A stretch of 64,000 nt of DNA from Alphaproteobacteria bacterium (GCA_003245575.1 QKCR01000022.1:1-64000), one strand, 5' to 3'; shown: positions 53,738 to 63,762, counted from the first letter of the stretch. Numbers and translations are program-made. The notes: generated from the sequence alone by a model not told the origin.

Positions 53738-55006
53738 ATGTCAAAATCTTTCCATCCTAAAGGATCTGTTATTGCCGCGCTTGATGTCGGATCAAGCAAG
53801 ATTGCTTGCTTTATCGCGCGTGTTCGGGATGATCACGGTAATATTGATGTGATCGGATTGGGGCATCAGGCTTCTCAAGGGATTAAATCGGGAACGGTTG
53901 TTGATCTGGATAGCGCAGAATCTGCTATTCGTCAGGCAGTTCATGCTGCCGAGAAAATGGCTTCCGATGTCACCAAGGGCTATCCGTTGCGTGAAGTGAT
54001 TGTGAATGTTCCGGGGATTCATACCCAATCAAAATTGATGAGTATGGGCGTCCAGATTATGGGCGAAGCTGTTACAGATAATGATATTCGCCGTGCATTG
54101 GCCAAGGCACAGGATCAGGCTATCGGGCATGATATTGAATTGATCCATACAATTCCGACAGCTTACCGCATTGACGGGCATGAAGGGATACGCGAGCCGC
54201 GCGGCCTTTTCGGTCAGCATCTTGATGTTGATGTCCATCTGGTAACTGGGGCGATGGGGCCTTTGAAAAATATGGCGAGCTGCATTCAAAGCTCACATCT
54301 GGATATTACGGCACTATGCTCCGCACCTTATGCTTCTGGTCTAGCTTGTCTCGTGGAAGATGAAATGGACATGGGATGTGTTGTCGTTGATATGGGCGGC
54401 GGAACAACATCTATTGCTGTCTTTTACGGCAAGGAATTGATTTATACGGATGCTATTCCTGTTGGCGGGATGCATGTGACCAATGATATTGCCAAAGGTT
54501 TGACGACATCTGTTCATTCGGCAGAGCGTATGAAGGCTTTGTATGGGAGTGCGATTGCGACTGCGACCGATGATAAGGATCTGATTGATGTGCATCCGCT
54601 GGGGGAAGAAGATCATTCCCAACCCAACCATGTGCCGAGATCTTATCTGGTCAGTATCATTGCGCCGCGTCTGGAAGAGACGCTGGAATTGGTTCGGGCG
54701 CGTTTGGATGATTCAGGTTTGGGTTCTATTGCTGGGCGCCGTGTTGTGCTGACAGGTGGGGCCAGCCAAATTCCGGGACTTCGTGAGCTTGCCCAGAAAT
54801 ATCTTGAAAAACAAGTGCGTCTTGGTCGCCCGATCCGCTTGCCTGGTTTGGCAGATGCTGTTTCTGGTCCGGCCTTCTCGACAACTGCAGGATTGCTTCA
54901 TTATGTGACGGAACGCGCCGATGAAATGCCCGCCGAAATTATGGCGAATGTCGAGGCCGGAAACCTTTGGCAGAGGGTGCAGCTCTGGCTTCGTGAGAAC
55001 TGGTAG
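53738..55006 (+). CDS. ftsA: Cell division protein FtsA
   Basis: The actin-like protein that anchors FtsZ to the membrane. Motifs are AALDVGSSKIACFIARV, the 1C region (KLMSMGVQIMGEAVTDNDIR), VVDMGGGTTSIAVFY, and VVLTGGASQIPGLRELA. The C-terminal helix VQLWLRENW is the membrane-targeting sequence. The 422-aa length is standard. GGAGGAG precedes the ATG. ftsZ, normally next, is 2.5 kb away behind a reverse operon. Confidence 0.96.
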   Translation: MSKSFHPKGSVIAALDVGSSKIACFIARVRDDHGNIDVIGLGHQASQGIKSGTVVDLDSAESAIRQAVHAAEKMASDVTKGYPLREVIVNVPGIHTQSKLMSMGVQIMGEAVTDNDIRRALAKAQDQAIGHDIELIHTIPTAYRIDGHEGIREPRGLFGQHLDVDVHLVTGAMGPLKNMASCIQSSHLDITALCSAPYASGLACLVEDEMDMGCVVVDMGGGTTSIAVFYGKELIYTDAIPVGGMHVTNDIAKGLTTSVHSAERMKALYGSAIATATDDKDLIDVHPLGEEDHSQPNHVPRSYLVSIIAPRLEETLELVRARLDDSGLGSIAGRRVVLTGGASQIPGLRELAQKYLEKQVRLGRPIRLPGLADAVSGPAFSTTAGLLHYVTERADEMPAEIMANVEAGNLWQRVQLWLRENW

Positions 55007-55120
55007 TATTGTCTTCTTCTCTTAAGGGGGTGACACATCTGCGACTGACGCCGTTTCTCCAAAAACCTCTTCTTATTCCTATATTTAGTTTGAATTTATT
55101 TGGCTATGGTTTGGTGCTTC

Positions 55121-56236
55121 TTACTTTATTTCTTCTTCCCAGCTTATATCTAGCGGGGCGAGAGCGGAGAGGTATTCATCTCTTGAGATAAATCCGACGC
55201 AAGGGTGGGCGCCTGTTTCTTTGAGAGTGTTGTTTGCCAGTTTTTTAGCCATGAGAATGGCGGGCATGCACGGGATGTAGGGGCCGTCTCCCGAAAGGGC
55301 GGTTAAATCGAACGTGATTTCTTTTGGGTGGTTTGCGTTATCTGTGCCCACAAGCTTCATATAAAAAGCACTGTTGGCTGTTCCAAAGATGTCAAATAAT
55401 CCCGCGACTTTCAAAAGCGGGGCGGCTAGTTTTTCCAAATGTTTGATAAGCCCTATGCGGACAAGACCTGAGAACATCCAGAGTGTCAGGTGGATCAAAG
55501 GGATTTCTATACCTGCGTAAAAGCGCAAGGTTTTGAGGTCGGGGTACCGTGCGGGAAAAAGCCCAAGGTCTGGAATGTCACAATTGCCGAGTAATCTTTT
55601 GCCGAGTTTTTTAAAATTGTGGGCGTGCAGATTTTGCCAACCATAGATGGTTTTAAATTCTCCGTTTATCAGAGTCGTGAAGGGGTGTCCTGCGTAGCCT
55701 AAAATGGCTGCTGTTGTCGCAAGTCCGCGACTGGTTTTTTGAGCGGTTGTAATGGCATAGTGCGCTTCGTTCAGGTTTTGGAAGAGCGGTTTGTAATGGT
55801 CTATCAAGGCGGAAGTCAGACACGGAACAGAGCTTGCGCCGCTGATGATCAGAACATTTTTTTCTTTGGCGTCTTTGTCGAGTGTTGTGATGTTTTCGAC
55901 AAAGTTGCGACCGTCTGCGAGGTCGATATAGTGGCAGCCGATTTTGATACAGGCTTGGGCGACGTTATAGTCTCTGGATTGGAACGGGCCTGATGTATGA
56001 ATGACAATATCGGGGGCAATGGATTTTAATGCGTCTTCAAAATCTTGGTCGATATCAAGGGCGGCACTTTTTACGGAGTGTTTTGCGGCGGGGGTCAGGT
56101 CTGTTGCCAGCTTTTGAGCTTTTTCGAGAGAGCGGCCTGCAATCGTGATTTGCAGGCTGTCTTCTTGAGCTAATATTTTCGAAATGAATTTTCCGAAATT
56201 TCCGTAGCCGCCAATGATGAGGATTTGCTTAGTCAT
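55121..56236 (-). CDS. Saccharopine dehydrogenase-like NAD(P)-binding protein
   Basis: A 371-aa Rossmann-fold protein: ILIIGGYGNFGKFISKIL, ITIAGRSLEKAQKLATDL, then VIHTSGPFQSRDYNVAQACI and YIDLADGRNFV, as in the Sacchrp_dh_NADP family. A hydrophobic C-terminal segment (LIHLTLWMFSGLVRIGLI) suggests membrane association. Lysine metabolism is not implied; such proteins often act on unknown lipid-like substrates. It overlaps the DUF4166 gene by 8 nt. Confidence 0.75.
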   Translation of the reverse strand: MTKQILIIGGYGNFGKFISKILAQEDSLQITIAGRSLEKAQKLATDLTPAAKHSVKSAALDIDQDFEDALKSIAPDIVIHTSGPFQSRDYNVAQACIKIGCHYIDLADGRNFVENITTLDKDAKEKNVLIISGASSVPCLTSALIDHYKPLFQNLNEAHYAITTAQKTSRGLATTAAILGYAGHPFTTLINGEFKTIYGWQNLHAHNFKKLGKRLLGNCDIPDLGLFPARYPDLKTLRFYAGIEIPLIHLTLWMFSGLVRIGLIKHLEKLAAPLLKVAGLFDIFGTANSAFYMKLVGTDNANHPKEITFDLTALSGDGPYIPCMPAILMAKKLANNTLKETGAHPCVGFISRDEYLSALAPLDISWEEEIK

Positions 56237-56828
56237 GTGTGATTTTGAACCAGCCCTTATATTCGTAAATCTTTCCCCATAACGGGTGAGTTATATAGGT
56301 CAGCATTTCGAAAGTCTCGGTATCTATGGGGGTTTCTTCGGCGTATCCTTTGCCAAAGATAAATGCAAACGGAAGTGGGATGTAGAACCCGAAGATTTTT
56401 AGGGCGTAGCCCCTATGTTCCAGAATGACTTTTGTGCCGTTCCAGCTATATTTCATTTTCCAGATAAATCCGAAGCTCATAATTTCCCAGACTTCATTGT
56501 TCTTTGACCTGATCATGCGTGAGTGAAAAATGTAGGGTTTTTGGTTTTTGAAATGAAAGGCGCGTTTGAAATGGAAGGCGTCTGTATCGGGGGTGCTTTT
56601 AAACTCAACTGTCGTTGGGACGTCTGTTTCATTGTAGGGCGGGACTTGGCCTAATGCTTTAAGGATTGGAGCCAGCCACGAAAAGGGCGGTTTGCACAAG
56701 ACATCCAGTTTTCCGTGCACCGTCGTTGTATCATCGGAAAAAGCGCGGTTGCTGTAATGTTTGATCATGACAGGCGGGAGATTGTTCCACGACTCTCCGA
56801 ATATGTCTTTGAATATCGGCTCACTCAT
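56229..56828 (-). CDS. DUF4166-domain protein
   Basis: A 199-aa protein beginning FKDIFGESWNNLPPVMIKHY, with WKMKYSWNGTKVILEHRGYA and a final TYITHPLWGKIYEYKGWFKI; these motifs match DUF4166 as I know it. A hydrophobic middle stretch (FGFYIPLPFAFIFGKGYA) may sit at the membrane. DUF4166 is often fused or adjacent to saccharopine-dehydrogenase-like proteins, as here, but its function is unknown. It is translationally coupled to the DUF2269 gene upstream. Confidence 0.75.
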   Translation of the reverse strand: MSEPIFKDIFGESWNNLPPVMIKHYSNRAFSDDTTTVHGKLDVLCKPPFSWLAPILKALGQVPPYNETDVPTTVEFKSTPDTDAFHFKRAFHFKNQKPYIFHSRMIRSKNNEVWEIMSFGFIWKMKYSWNGTKVILEHRGYALKIFGFYIPLPFAFIFGKGYAEETPIDTETFEMLTYITHPLWGKIYEYKGWFKITHD

Positions 56829-57292
56829 ATCGGTTTAAGCACCATTAGGAAGAAAATTATAACGAGCGAGATAAAGGCGGGCCAGCCCAGAATAAACCAG
56901 AGTTTTAGGAGGGTGTTGTATTGAACGGGGGGTGGGGTATCATTTTCAATAGCCAATTTCACAAGGTTCTTGAGCTTTATTTGAATAAATACAACCGGGA
57001 TCCAGCATAGTCCGGCTACCAGATACAGGGCGAACGACCAGAGTAGCCATGCGTCTGTCCATTCGTATCCGCCCAGCATAATCAGTAAAACGCCTGACGC
57101 AGGTTGGGCTATTACAGCGGGGAGGGTGAATAGGTAGTCCGCCAGAACTGTGTTTCTTGCGGCGTAGAATTTTTCATGGATGTTTGTTGTGAAGAGGGAT
57201 CGAAACATAAAAAACGCGATTCCTAATCCTGTACCGAAAAGAATCGTTGCGCTGATGATGTGTATTGTTTTGATAATCAGATACCAGTCCAT
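56825..57292 (-). CDS. DUF2269-type membrane protein
   Basis: A 155-aa four-helix membrane protein: IIKTIHIISATILFGTGLGI, LFTLPAVIAQPASGVLLIML, a segment near WLLWSFALYLVAGLCWIPVV and a terminal WPAFISLVIIFFLMVL. The pattern KTIHIISATILFGTG fits DUF2269. ATG 57292 is chosen over a TTG at 57298. It is the first gene of the reverse operon between ftsA and ftsZ; its stop overlaps the next start (ATGA). Confidence 0.75.
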   Translation of the reverse strand: MDWYLIIKTIHIISATILFGTGLGIAFFMFRSLFTTNIHEKFYAARNTVLADYLFTLPAVIAQPASGVLLIMLGGYEWTDAWLLWSFALYLVAGLCWIPVVFIQIKLKNLVKLAIENDTPPPVQYNTLLKLWFILGWPAFISLVIIFFLMVLKPI

Positions 57293-57541
57293 GTACAAGT
57301 TATAGCCGATAAAATGATCTGAGTGTTGGTAAAAAAACTGTAAAGTTTTTTGATTTTTATCTTCTTTTTCTTTGCAATGAGGTGAATCGTCAGTTTAGAC
57401 TAGGGGAGTTGATTCGTTATTGTCTTATGTGACGGATCGGAACGCGATGCACCTTTCTCCCAATGAAAAATTCAGAAAAAAATCAACTCGCAATGTTTTG
57501 CGGGAGCGCAACCAATTATACCTCGGAAGGAGTTCCTTTCA

Positions 57542-59335
57542 ATGATTAACATCCGGATGAACAACGTGGATCATACTGCTAAGAATTCCAAACTTTCCCC
57601 AAAAATTACCGTTATCGGTGTCGGCGGTGCCGGCGGCAACGCGATCAACAACATGATCACTACCAATATGAATGGTGTGGACTTCGTTGTTTGTAACACA
57701 GACTCTCAAGCTTTGATTGGCAATCTGGCCGAGCACAAAGTTCAATTGGGGGCATCTTTGACTGAAGGTCTCGGTGCAGGTGCCAAGCCTGAAATCGGTC
57801 GTGCTGCTGCTGAAGAGAGTCTTGATGATGTGATGCAATATCTGGAAGATGCACACATGGCCTTTATTACTGCCGGTATGGGCGGCGGTACAGGAACGGG
57901 GGCTGCGGCTGTGATTGCCAAAGCTTGTCGTGAGCGCGGAATTCTGACTGTCGGTGTTGTGACCAAGCCTTTCCATTTCGAAGGTACTCGCCGTATGAAA
58001 ATGGCTGAAGAAGGTTTGTCCGAGCTTCAAAACTATGTTGATACATTAATTGTTATTCCGAACCAGAATTTGTTCCGTGTTGTGAATGACAAAACTACTT
58101 TTGCTGACGGCTTTAAAATGGCTGACAGTGTGTTGCAATCCGCTGTGCGTGGTGTAACTGACCTGATCGTTATGCCTGGTCTGATTAACCTTGACTTCGC
58201 TGATATTCGTTCCGTTATGCAGGAAATGGGTAAGGCAGTTATGGGCGCGGGCGAAGCAACCGGCGATAACCGTGCGACCGAAGCTGCCGAGAAAGCTATC
58301 AGCAATCCGTTGCTGGATGATGTTTCTATGAAAGGTGCTAAAGGCGTTATCGTGAATATCACAGGTGGTTATGATATGACCCTGTTCGAAGTTGACGAGG
58401 CTTGTAACCGTATTCGTGATGAAGTCGATCCTGATGCGAATATCATCTTTGGTTCTACGTTCGATGAGTCTCTTGAAGGAACGATCCGTGTCTCTGTTGT
58501 TGCGACAGGTATTGACGCCGCGATGGAAAAAAAGTTGCAGGGCGGTGGATTTAGCGGTTCTCGCGGCAATGTTGGAGGGTTCTCTGTTGAGCGTGCTGTA
58601 CCAAGCCGTGCACCGGTTTCTGTATCCCGTCCGATCAATCAAGGTGCGTCTTTTGCAGCTTCTGCTATGGCAAAGCCTGTTGAAGCAAAATCTTCCTTTA
58701 TTCAGGAAGAGGAGCAGATTGAGGCACGTCCGGCTCGTGCGCAAGCAGCCTCTATGGGCGGCGGGTTCGGCGGTATTCGTGGAACGCGTATGGGCGAGTC
58801 CTTTATTCCTCCACAGCCGATGGAAGTTGAAGGTGAATATGTTGGTGATATGTACCAACAAAAATCTTTCCACCAAAGACAAGCTGCGCCGATGCAGCAA
58901 GTTGTTCAACAACCTGTTCAACAGCAGGCTCCTGTTTATCAGTCAGCTCCACAACAGCCAGCTTATTATCAAGAGCCAGTGCAACAGCAGCCTATGTATG
59001 AACAGCCTCCTGTTCAACAGCCTGTTTATGCACCTCAAGAGCAAGTTGCGCCGGTTGCCCGCAAGAAATCTCCATCTTTGTTCGAGCGGATTACAGGCGG
59101 CTATCGTCGTGCCGAGCCAGTTCAAGAAGAAAACTTTGTTTCTGCCGAAGAGAGCGGTGAGACAGGTTCCCAATCTTCCGGTGGCGGTTTTGGCGGTGGC
59201 TTAGGTCTTCGTGCGCCACAGCGTGCTGTTGCACCTGCTCCTGCTCAAGGGCGTCTCAATATTGATGCTCCTGCTCAAAAGGCAGATGAAGATGAGTTGG
59301 ATATTCCTGCTTTTCTTCGCCGTCAAACGAGCTAG
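57542..59335 (+). CDS. ftsZ: Cell division GTPase FtsZ
   Basis: Tubulin-like GTPase forming the Z-ring. Residues about 20-335 hold the GTPase: [17 protein letters not shown], the tubulin signature [13 protein letters not shown] and the T7-loop [12 protein letters not shown] long linker (about 340-575) is rich in Gln, Pro, Ala and Gly, with repeats such as QQPVQQQ. The C-terminal peptide is [12 protein letters not shown], the FtsA/FzlA-type binding tail of alphaproteobacteria. The 597-aa length is long. GGAAGGAG precedes the ATG. It is not followed by lpxC. Confidence 0.98.
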   Translation: MINIRMNNVDHTAKNSKLSPKITVIGVGGAGGNAINNMITTNMNGVDFVVCNTDSQALIGNLAEHKVQLGASLTEGLGAGAKPEIGRAAAEESLDDVMQYLEDAHMAFITAGMGGGTGTGAAAVIAKACRERGILTVGVVTKPFHFEGTRRMKMAEEGLSELQNYVDTLIVIPNQNLFRVVNDKTTFADGFKMADSVLQSAVRGVTDLIVMPGLINLDFADIRSVMQEMGKAVMGAGEATGDNRATEAAEKAISNPLLDDVSMKGAKGVIVNITGGYDMTLFEVDEACNRIRDEVDPDANIIFGSTFDESLEGTIRVSVVATGIDAAMEKKLQGGGFSGSRGNVGGFSVERAVPSRAPVSVSRPINQGASFAASAMAKPVEAKSSFIQEEEQIEARPARAQAASMGGGFGGIRGTRMGESFIPPQPMEVEGEYVGDMYQQKSFHQRQAAPMQQVVQQPVQQQAPVYQSAPQQPAYYQEPVQQQPMYEQPPVQQPVYAPQEQVAPVARKKSPSLFERITGGYRRAEPVQEENFVSAEESGETGSQSSGGGFGGGLGLRAPQRAVAPAPAQGRLNIDAPAQKADEDELDIPAFLRRQTS

Positions 59336-59365
59336 TTCGTAAATTGTTCAGTAGTGATGAAATTT

Positions 59366-59390
59366 AAAGCCGCCCTTCGGGGCGGCTTTT
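59366..59390. terminator. Bidirectional terminator after ftsZ
   Basis: Stem AAAGCCGCCC (59366-59375) / GGGCGGCTTT (59380-59389) with a TTCG tetraloop and flanking A/T tracts, between the convergent ftsZ and the 616-aa gene. Confidence 0.93.
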
Positions 59391-59399
59391 CTTTGCGGT

Positions 59400-61250
59400 T
59401 CAATATATCGGATCATCATAGAAATAGGGTGTTTTCTTTGCCCATGTGGAGTCAGGATAGATTTTGTGGAGCCGTTGAAAGGCTTGTTTTCCTTTGTTTT
59501 CGAAAGTTTTGTCCCACTTGCATTGCTTCTGGAAGCTGTTTCCGCGGAAACATGTGACGACATAATGGAGTGCCTGAGCTTCTGTTTCGCTTTTCTCTTT
59601 TGATTTTAAATTCTGGGCGACTTCTAAAAAAATTGTATAAGGCGGCTCATAGGAAGCTCTTTTTTCCTCTGTTTTTTGACAAGGTGTGCACCATGATTTT
59701 ATCTGATCGTAGGCCGAAAAATCGTAGTAGGGTGTATGGTAGGTGTCATCGAACGTGTGGATGGGCGTGATGAAATTTTGGTATTCGTAAGTGGCTATTT
59801 CCAAAAGTGCAGTCTCGTCTTTCGGGTTTCTTGCAAGAGCGGAGATAGTAGATTTTATCTTTGCGAAAATCTTAGGAATGTCGGTTTTCTTTTCTGTTTT
59901 GAATAATGCGTCTAGTTGTTCAAATTGCCTTGAGAGAAGATAGCGCAGCATGAGTTCTTGTGCCAAAAATCTCCGCTTATCGGCTGATGGGGAATCTCTA
60001 AGCGAGGCTACGAGTTCTTCATCCGATAGGGCGTTTTGTGCAATGGCGGCAAGGACTTTTTCATTTTTTAGAGGCGAGTTTTTCGAGAAAAGCCATTTTG
60101 TATCGTCTTCCATTATTTTGGTGCGGGCAATTTCCAGTTCGATAGATTCTCTTTCGTCCTCGGTGGAGGCGCGTTCAAGCATCTTAACGAAAGTGGCTCG
60201 GGCCTGATCGTATTGTTCCTGTTTGATGTATGATCTTCCACGCAAAGACAGAAGGCTAAGTGCCAAAGTATGGTTTGCTGTTTCTGACGCGGCAGGAATA
60301 TCTTCGGTCAGTTCTTTATACTTTCCGGTTCTATATAATCCGATGGCACGGATCATGTTATATAGGTCGTGATTAGCCTCTGTATCTTGTTGACGGTTTT
60401 CAAAGTCCTTTAAGTCCTGTTCTGTAATTGGGTCATTTCCCAGCCATGTGTAGAGAATGATAGGGATGGCGTCTGTTTTGACATTGATGGGGGCGTCAGA
60501 GGCGTAGTTTATAAATTCACGAAAGAGAAACGGGTTTTGTGCGTCTTCGGGATTGTGTAAAGCTTCGCGAATTGAATCGGATAGGGCTTTATCTTTACCT
60601 GCAAGAAGCAGAAGGCGGCGTTTGATGTTACGGGCTGAGTTGGCATACAGGCCATCCGGATATTCTTTGAGATAGGTTTCGAATGATTTTCCTGCTTGTT
60701 CGATCAGCTTTTCATCGATTGTTTGTGTGACATCGCTGTACCCGTCCCATAAAGTCTGGGCCATGATCATTTGTGTGCGCCCGATCATATAGGTTGCGGC
60801 TTCTGTGGCCCAATCATCACTTTTTTGACCGAAAAAATTATAGAGTTTTGATTTTAAGCTTTTTTTCCGGTCGTGGAGTTGTTGATAGAGCGTCAGAGCT
60901 TTTTCATAGTCACTTATATTAAAAGCTTCAGTTGCGATTTGATAAGCTGCATAGCTCTTTGTTCCGTTTGCGGCGTCGCGTGCTGTTTTTTGTTCGGGTG
61001 TTTCCTTGTTGTCCATCAAGTCGTAGCGATCGTAATCGGGAAATAGAATGGGCATTGCCATACGTGTTGGGTTGTCCCAAAAATAGATATATTCAGAACC
61101 CGGATTTTCCGTGTCGAGATCTACATAGGGAGGGAAAGAAAAATAGACATTTGGCTCTCCGCCTGATGCGTATGAGGCAGAGGGAGTGTATAAAAATCCA
61201 AGAATTGCGACCGTATAAAATAAGTGACGTGGTTTCATTCTATAGCTCAT
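59400..61250 (-). CDS. Large exported TPR-like protein, unknown
   Basis: A 616-aa protein with a signal peptide (LFYTVAILGFLYTPSASYA). The mature N-terminus contains a distinctive Tyr/Pro-rich region (PNVYFSFPPYVDLDTENPGS), followed by helical repeats (for example YAAYQIATEAFNISDYEKAL, AIGLYRTGKYKELTED, YIKQEQYDQARATFVKMLER). The C-terminal region has a CTPCQK motif and three other Cys. I recognise no named family. Its ATG overlaps the stop of the DUF3142 gene by 4 nt (ATGA), indicating translational coupling and a shared task. Confidence 0.65.
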   Translation of the reverse strand: MSYRMKPRHLFYTVAILGFLYTPSASYASGGEPNVYFSFPPYVDLDTENPGSEYIYFWDNPTRMAMPILFPDYDRYDLMDNKETPEQKTARDAANGTKSYAAYQIATEAFNISDYEKALTLYQQLHDRKKSLKSKLYNFFGQKSDDWATEAATYMIGRTQMIMAQTLWDGYSDVTQTIDEKLIEQAGKSFETYLKEYPDGLYANSARNIKRRLLLLAGKDKALSDSIREALHNPEDAQNPFLFREFINYASDAPINVKTDAIPIILYTWLGNDPITEQDLKDFENRQQDTEANHDLYNMIRAIGLYRTGKYKELTEDIPAASETANHTLALSLLSLRGRSYIKQEQYDQARATFVKMLERASTEDERESIELEIARTKIMEDDTKWLFSKNSPLKNEKVLAAIAQNALSDEELVASLRDSPSADKRRFLAQELMLRYLLSRQFEQLDALFKTEKKTDIPKIFAKIKSTISALARNPKDETALLEIATYEYQNFITPIHTFDDTYHTPYYDFSAYDQIKSWCTPCQKTEEKRASYEPPYTIFLEVAQNLKSKEKSETEAQALHYVVTCFRGNSFQKQCKWDKTFENKGKQAFQRLHKIYPDSTWAKKTPYFYDDPIY

Positions 61251-61969
61251 TTCTGGATAAAGTATATTTCACCCTGATAGTACGGATTTTTCGAGAGAGT
61301 TGTACTGTAGGAAGCTTTTCGGTCTTTTTCAAGCAGGCCGATGCGGAACGGGAAAGGGTAGCGTTCCAGTGCTGTCACGTAATAGTCTGCATCGGGGAGT
61401 GTGTGGCGATCCTGATAAAGTTGATAAACGACTTCATCGACCGTGTTGGTGATATCCTTTATGGTGTCGCGATTGCCCTGAACGGCCCAGTCACTCAGGC
61501 CAGTGATGCTGAGTTTGTCGTTTTTGCCTAAATGAAGACGCAGGTCTTTGAGGAATTTGCTGTAAATCAGGAGCTTGGACGTTGCAGAGTCGAAATCAAT
61601 CTGGAGACCTTGGATTTCAATATTATGATGTCGCCAGTCGGCTGCATCCTTTTTGAAAATATCTGTAACATATTCGGCAGAAGGTAATGTGCCTTCTAAG
61701 CGATAGACCAGATAGATCGGCTGGGATTTTATCGGGTGCGGGAATAATCCGCCGCGTCTGAATGTGCTTTGGGTTTTGTTTGTATTGATCTGGCCTTGGA
61801 ATATATACAGCTCGGCGTCGTTCGGGGCGTCGTTTGCTGTAATCCCTGCCCAAATCCAATAGGATGTTTTGCGATTTATCTGTGATTTATCGAAAAGTGT
61901 CACCAGCAGGATGGATAGTCCTAATATCAGAGCGGACAGAGACAGGATTTTTGTCCGAGTGAGTGGCAT
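61247..61969 (-). CDS. DUF3142-type protein
   Basis: A 240-aa protein with an N-terminal membrane anchor (ILSLSALILGLSILLVTLF). The motifs SYWIWAGI, EIQGLQIDFDSATSKLLIYS, LSITGLSDWAV, and ITNTVDEVVYQLYQ match the pattern of DUF3142, a glycoside-hydrolase-like fold of unknown role. It sits in an envelope (periplasmic) orientation and is coupled to the 616-aa exported protein. The gap to the trmH gene upstream is 6 nt, so it is part of the same operon. Confidence 0.65.
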   Translation of the reverse strand: MPLTRTKILSLSALILGLSILLVTLFDKSQINRKTSYWIWAGITANDAPNDAELYIFQGQINTNKTQSTFRRGGLFPHPIKSQPIYLVYRLEGTLPSAEYVTDIFKKDAADWRHHNIEIQGLQIDFDSATSKLLIYSKFLKDLRLHLGKNDKLSITGLSDWAVQGNRDTIKDITNTVDEVVYQLYQDRHTLPDADYYVTALERYPFPFRIGLLEKDRKASYSTTLSKNPYYQGEIYFIQK

Positions 61970-61975
61970 TAGGGG

Positions 61976-62809
61976 TTACTTCCAAGGTTCGAGTAAGGCG
62001 TAAAGGCAAACGCCTGTCGCGACAGAGAGGTTGAGGCTGTCGGCGCGACCGTTCATCGGAAGTCGGATGCAGCTTGTAGCAATTTGTCGAAGATCTTCCG
62101 AAAGGCCTGCTTGTTCGTTACCCATCATCAAGAGGACGGAGGATTTTGGTTTAACTTCGCGGAAATCAACAGAGGTCTGTAACGTTGTGCCGAGTATGTC
62201 GCCGCCTGTCTTTTCTTGCCATCCTTTGGCCCAGTCTTTGAACTCTTCGAGTGTGGCTTGGTATATGGGAACTGAAAATAGCGAGCCCATGGTGGCCCTT
62301 ACAGCTTCGATTGAGTAGGGGTCGCAGCATTGTCCGATAAGAATGACGGCATTGGCCCCGACGGCGTCAATGGTCCGGATAATTGTTCCCAAATTTCCCG
62401 GATCGCGCACCTGTTCAAGCGCCACAATGCAACGACTCGTGTCGTTTTTATTTTTAAGGGATTGAATATCAAGATTCTTTAGGGATAGGGTCTTTTGTTC
62501 GAATACCCCAATTACGGACTGTGGATTATCCTTCCTCGATATTTTTTCGAGGACGATGTCGTTTACTTCTAAGGCTAGCCCATCGCATTTATTACAGTAC
62601 GATACGCACCGTTTTACATCATCTTTTTGTTTTATATCAGTATGATAGGCTATGTACTTTAAAGTCGCGCCACATTCCATTCCTTCGATGACCGAACGGA
62701 GGCCTTCGACCAAAAACAGGCCTGTCTCTTTGCGACGTTTTCGCATTTCAAGGGCTTTGATGTCTTTGACGATCGGGTTGGTGGGGGAGGTGATGAGTTT
62801 TTCAGCCAT
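61976..62809 (-). CDS. TrmH/SpoU-family RNA 2'-O-methyltransferase
   Basis: A SPOUT methyltransferase, 277 aa. An N-terminal substrate-binding part (SPTNPIVKDIKALEMRKRRK) is followed by the knotted domain: motif 1 VRDPGNLGTIIRTIDAVGA, motif 2 LLMMGNEQAGLSEDL and motif 3 LPMNGRADSLNLSVATGV. It probably methylates 23S rRNA or tRNA; members of this size with an N-terminal domain are RlmB-like or TsnR-like. The exact site is unknown. It lies 17 nt after the next methyltransferase gene. Confidence 0.88.
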   Translation of the reverse strand: MAEKLITSPTNPIVKDIKALEMRKRRKETGLFLVEGLRSVIEGMECGATLKYIAYHTDIKQKDDVKRCVSYCNKCDGLALEVNDIVLEKISRKDNPQSVIGVFEQKTLSLKNLDIQSLKNKNDTSRCIVALEQVRDPGNLGTIIRTIDAVGANAVILIGQCCDPYSIEAVRATMGSLFSVPIYQATLEEFKDWAKGWQEKTGGDILGTTLQTSVDFREVKPKSSVLLMMGNEQAGLSEDLRQIATSCIRLPMNGRADSLNLSVATGVCLYALLEPWK

Positions 62810-62826
62810 GCGCTTTGACCATTTTT

Positions 62827-63762
62827 TTACTCTGCCGACCAGCGGGCGTAGAGGGAGGTCGAGAGGTGGCGATTGCCATGTTCCTGTTTTATGAGAAGTT
62901 CACCGAATTCGATTTTACCGCCCAGATGTTTTGTAACATCTTCCATAATGGCTGCGAGTGACACGGATGACAGGCGCATGGCGTAAGCTGTGATAATCAT
63001 GAATTTCGGAGTGTCGGATAATAATTCTGTGCAATTTTTCATAAACTCCACAAGATCTTCTTCGATGTGCCAGCGTTCTCCGTCGGGCCCGCGTCCGAAT
63101 TTCGGCGGGTCCATGATGATTCCGTCATATTTTCGACCGCGGCGCAGCTCTCGTGCGACAAAGGCTTTTGCGTCATCGCAAATCCAGCGGATGGGTTTGT
63201 CTTCCATGTTACTGGCAATCTGGTTTTCCTTGGCCCATTGGATGGCTTTTTTGGAGGCATCGAGATGAGTGACTTGTGCGCCTGCGGCAGCGGCGGCAAG
63301 GGTGGCTGCTCCTGTGTAGGCAAACAAGTTTAATATATTCAGTTGGTTGTCGTTGTCACTGTTACGTGTCGTGGCGACTTGGTGGTTAACCCAGTCCCAA
63401 TGTGTCAGTTGTTCGGGAAAGAGGCCCATGTGACGGAAGGACATTAGGCGACAAACCATGGTGATGTCTTTCCAGATGACATTCCAGGCTTCGGGGGTTT
63501 TGCCGCGAATATCCCATTTTCCTGAGTCACCGTCTTCGCCGCCTGTATTCGTAAAGGTTGCATCAGCCTTGGCCCACTCGGATTCGGGAAGGCTTGGGGC
63601 CCAGAGGGCTTGAGGTTCGGGGCGATCGACCGTAACTTTTCCATAACGCTCCAGCTTGCGGCCGTGGCCGGAATCAAGAAGTGCGTAATGGTCCCACGGA
63701 TCAGCGATCAGCGGGGTGATTATCGGGGCGGGGGTGTTAGTTTGACTTGCATTCATTTTCAA
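62827..63762 (-). CDS. Class I SAM-dependent rRNA methyltransferase (RlmI-like)
   Basis: A 311-aa Rossmann-fold methyltransferase. SAM-binding motif I is [20 protein letters not shown], followed by [16 protein letters not shown], and the catalytic [14 protein letters not shown]. This fits RlmI/RlmK-type m5C or m7G methyltransferases, but it lacks an N-terminal PUA domain. An alternative start is the third codon (MNASQ...). It is the first gene of the reverse operon that also has trmH, and is divergent from coaD. Confidence 0.85.
   Translation of the reverse strand: MKMNASQTNTPAPIITPLIADPWDHYALLDSGHGRKLERYGKVTVDRPEPQALWAPSLPESEWAKADATFTNTGGEDGDSGKWDIRGKTPEAWNVIWKDITMVCRLMSFRHMGLFPEQLTHWDWVNHQVATTRNSDNDNQLNILNLFAYTGAATLAAAAAGAQVTHLDASKKAIQWAKENQIASNMEDKPIRWICDDAKAFVARELRRGRKYDGIIMDPPKFGRGPDGERWHIEEDLVEFMKNCTELLSDTPKFMIITAYAMRLSSVSLAAIMEDVTKHLGGKIEFGELLIKQEHGNRHLSTSLYARWSAE

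Noticed and set aside
57332..57351. AAAAAACT-GTAA-AGTTTTTT hairpin upstream of ftsZ as a terminator
   Set aside because: The stem is nearly all A-T with a single G-C pair, so it is too weak to call.
58890..59030. Gln/Pro-rich repeats in ftsZ as a possible foreign or repeat element
   Set aside because: Such low-complexity linkers are usual in alphaproteobacterial FtsZ; the frame and tail peptide are intact.
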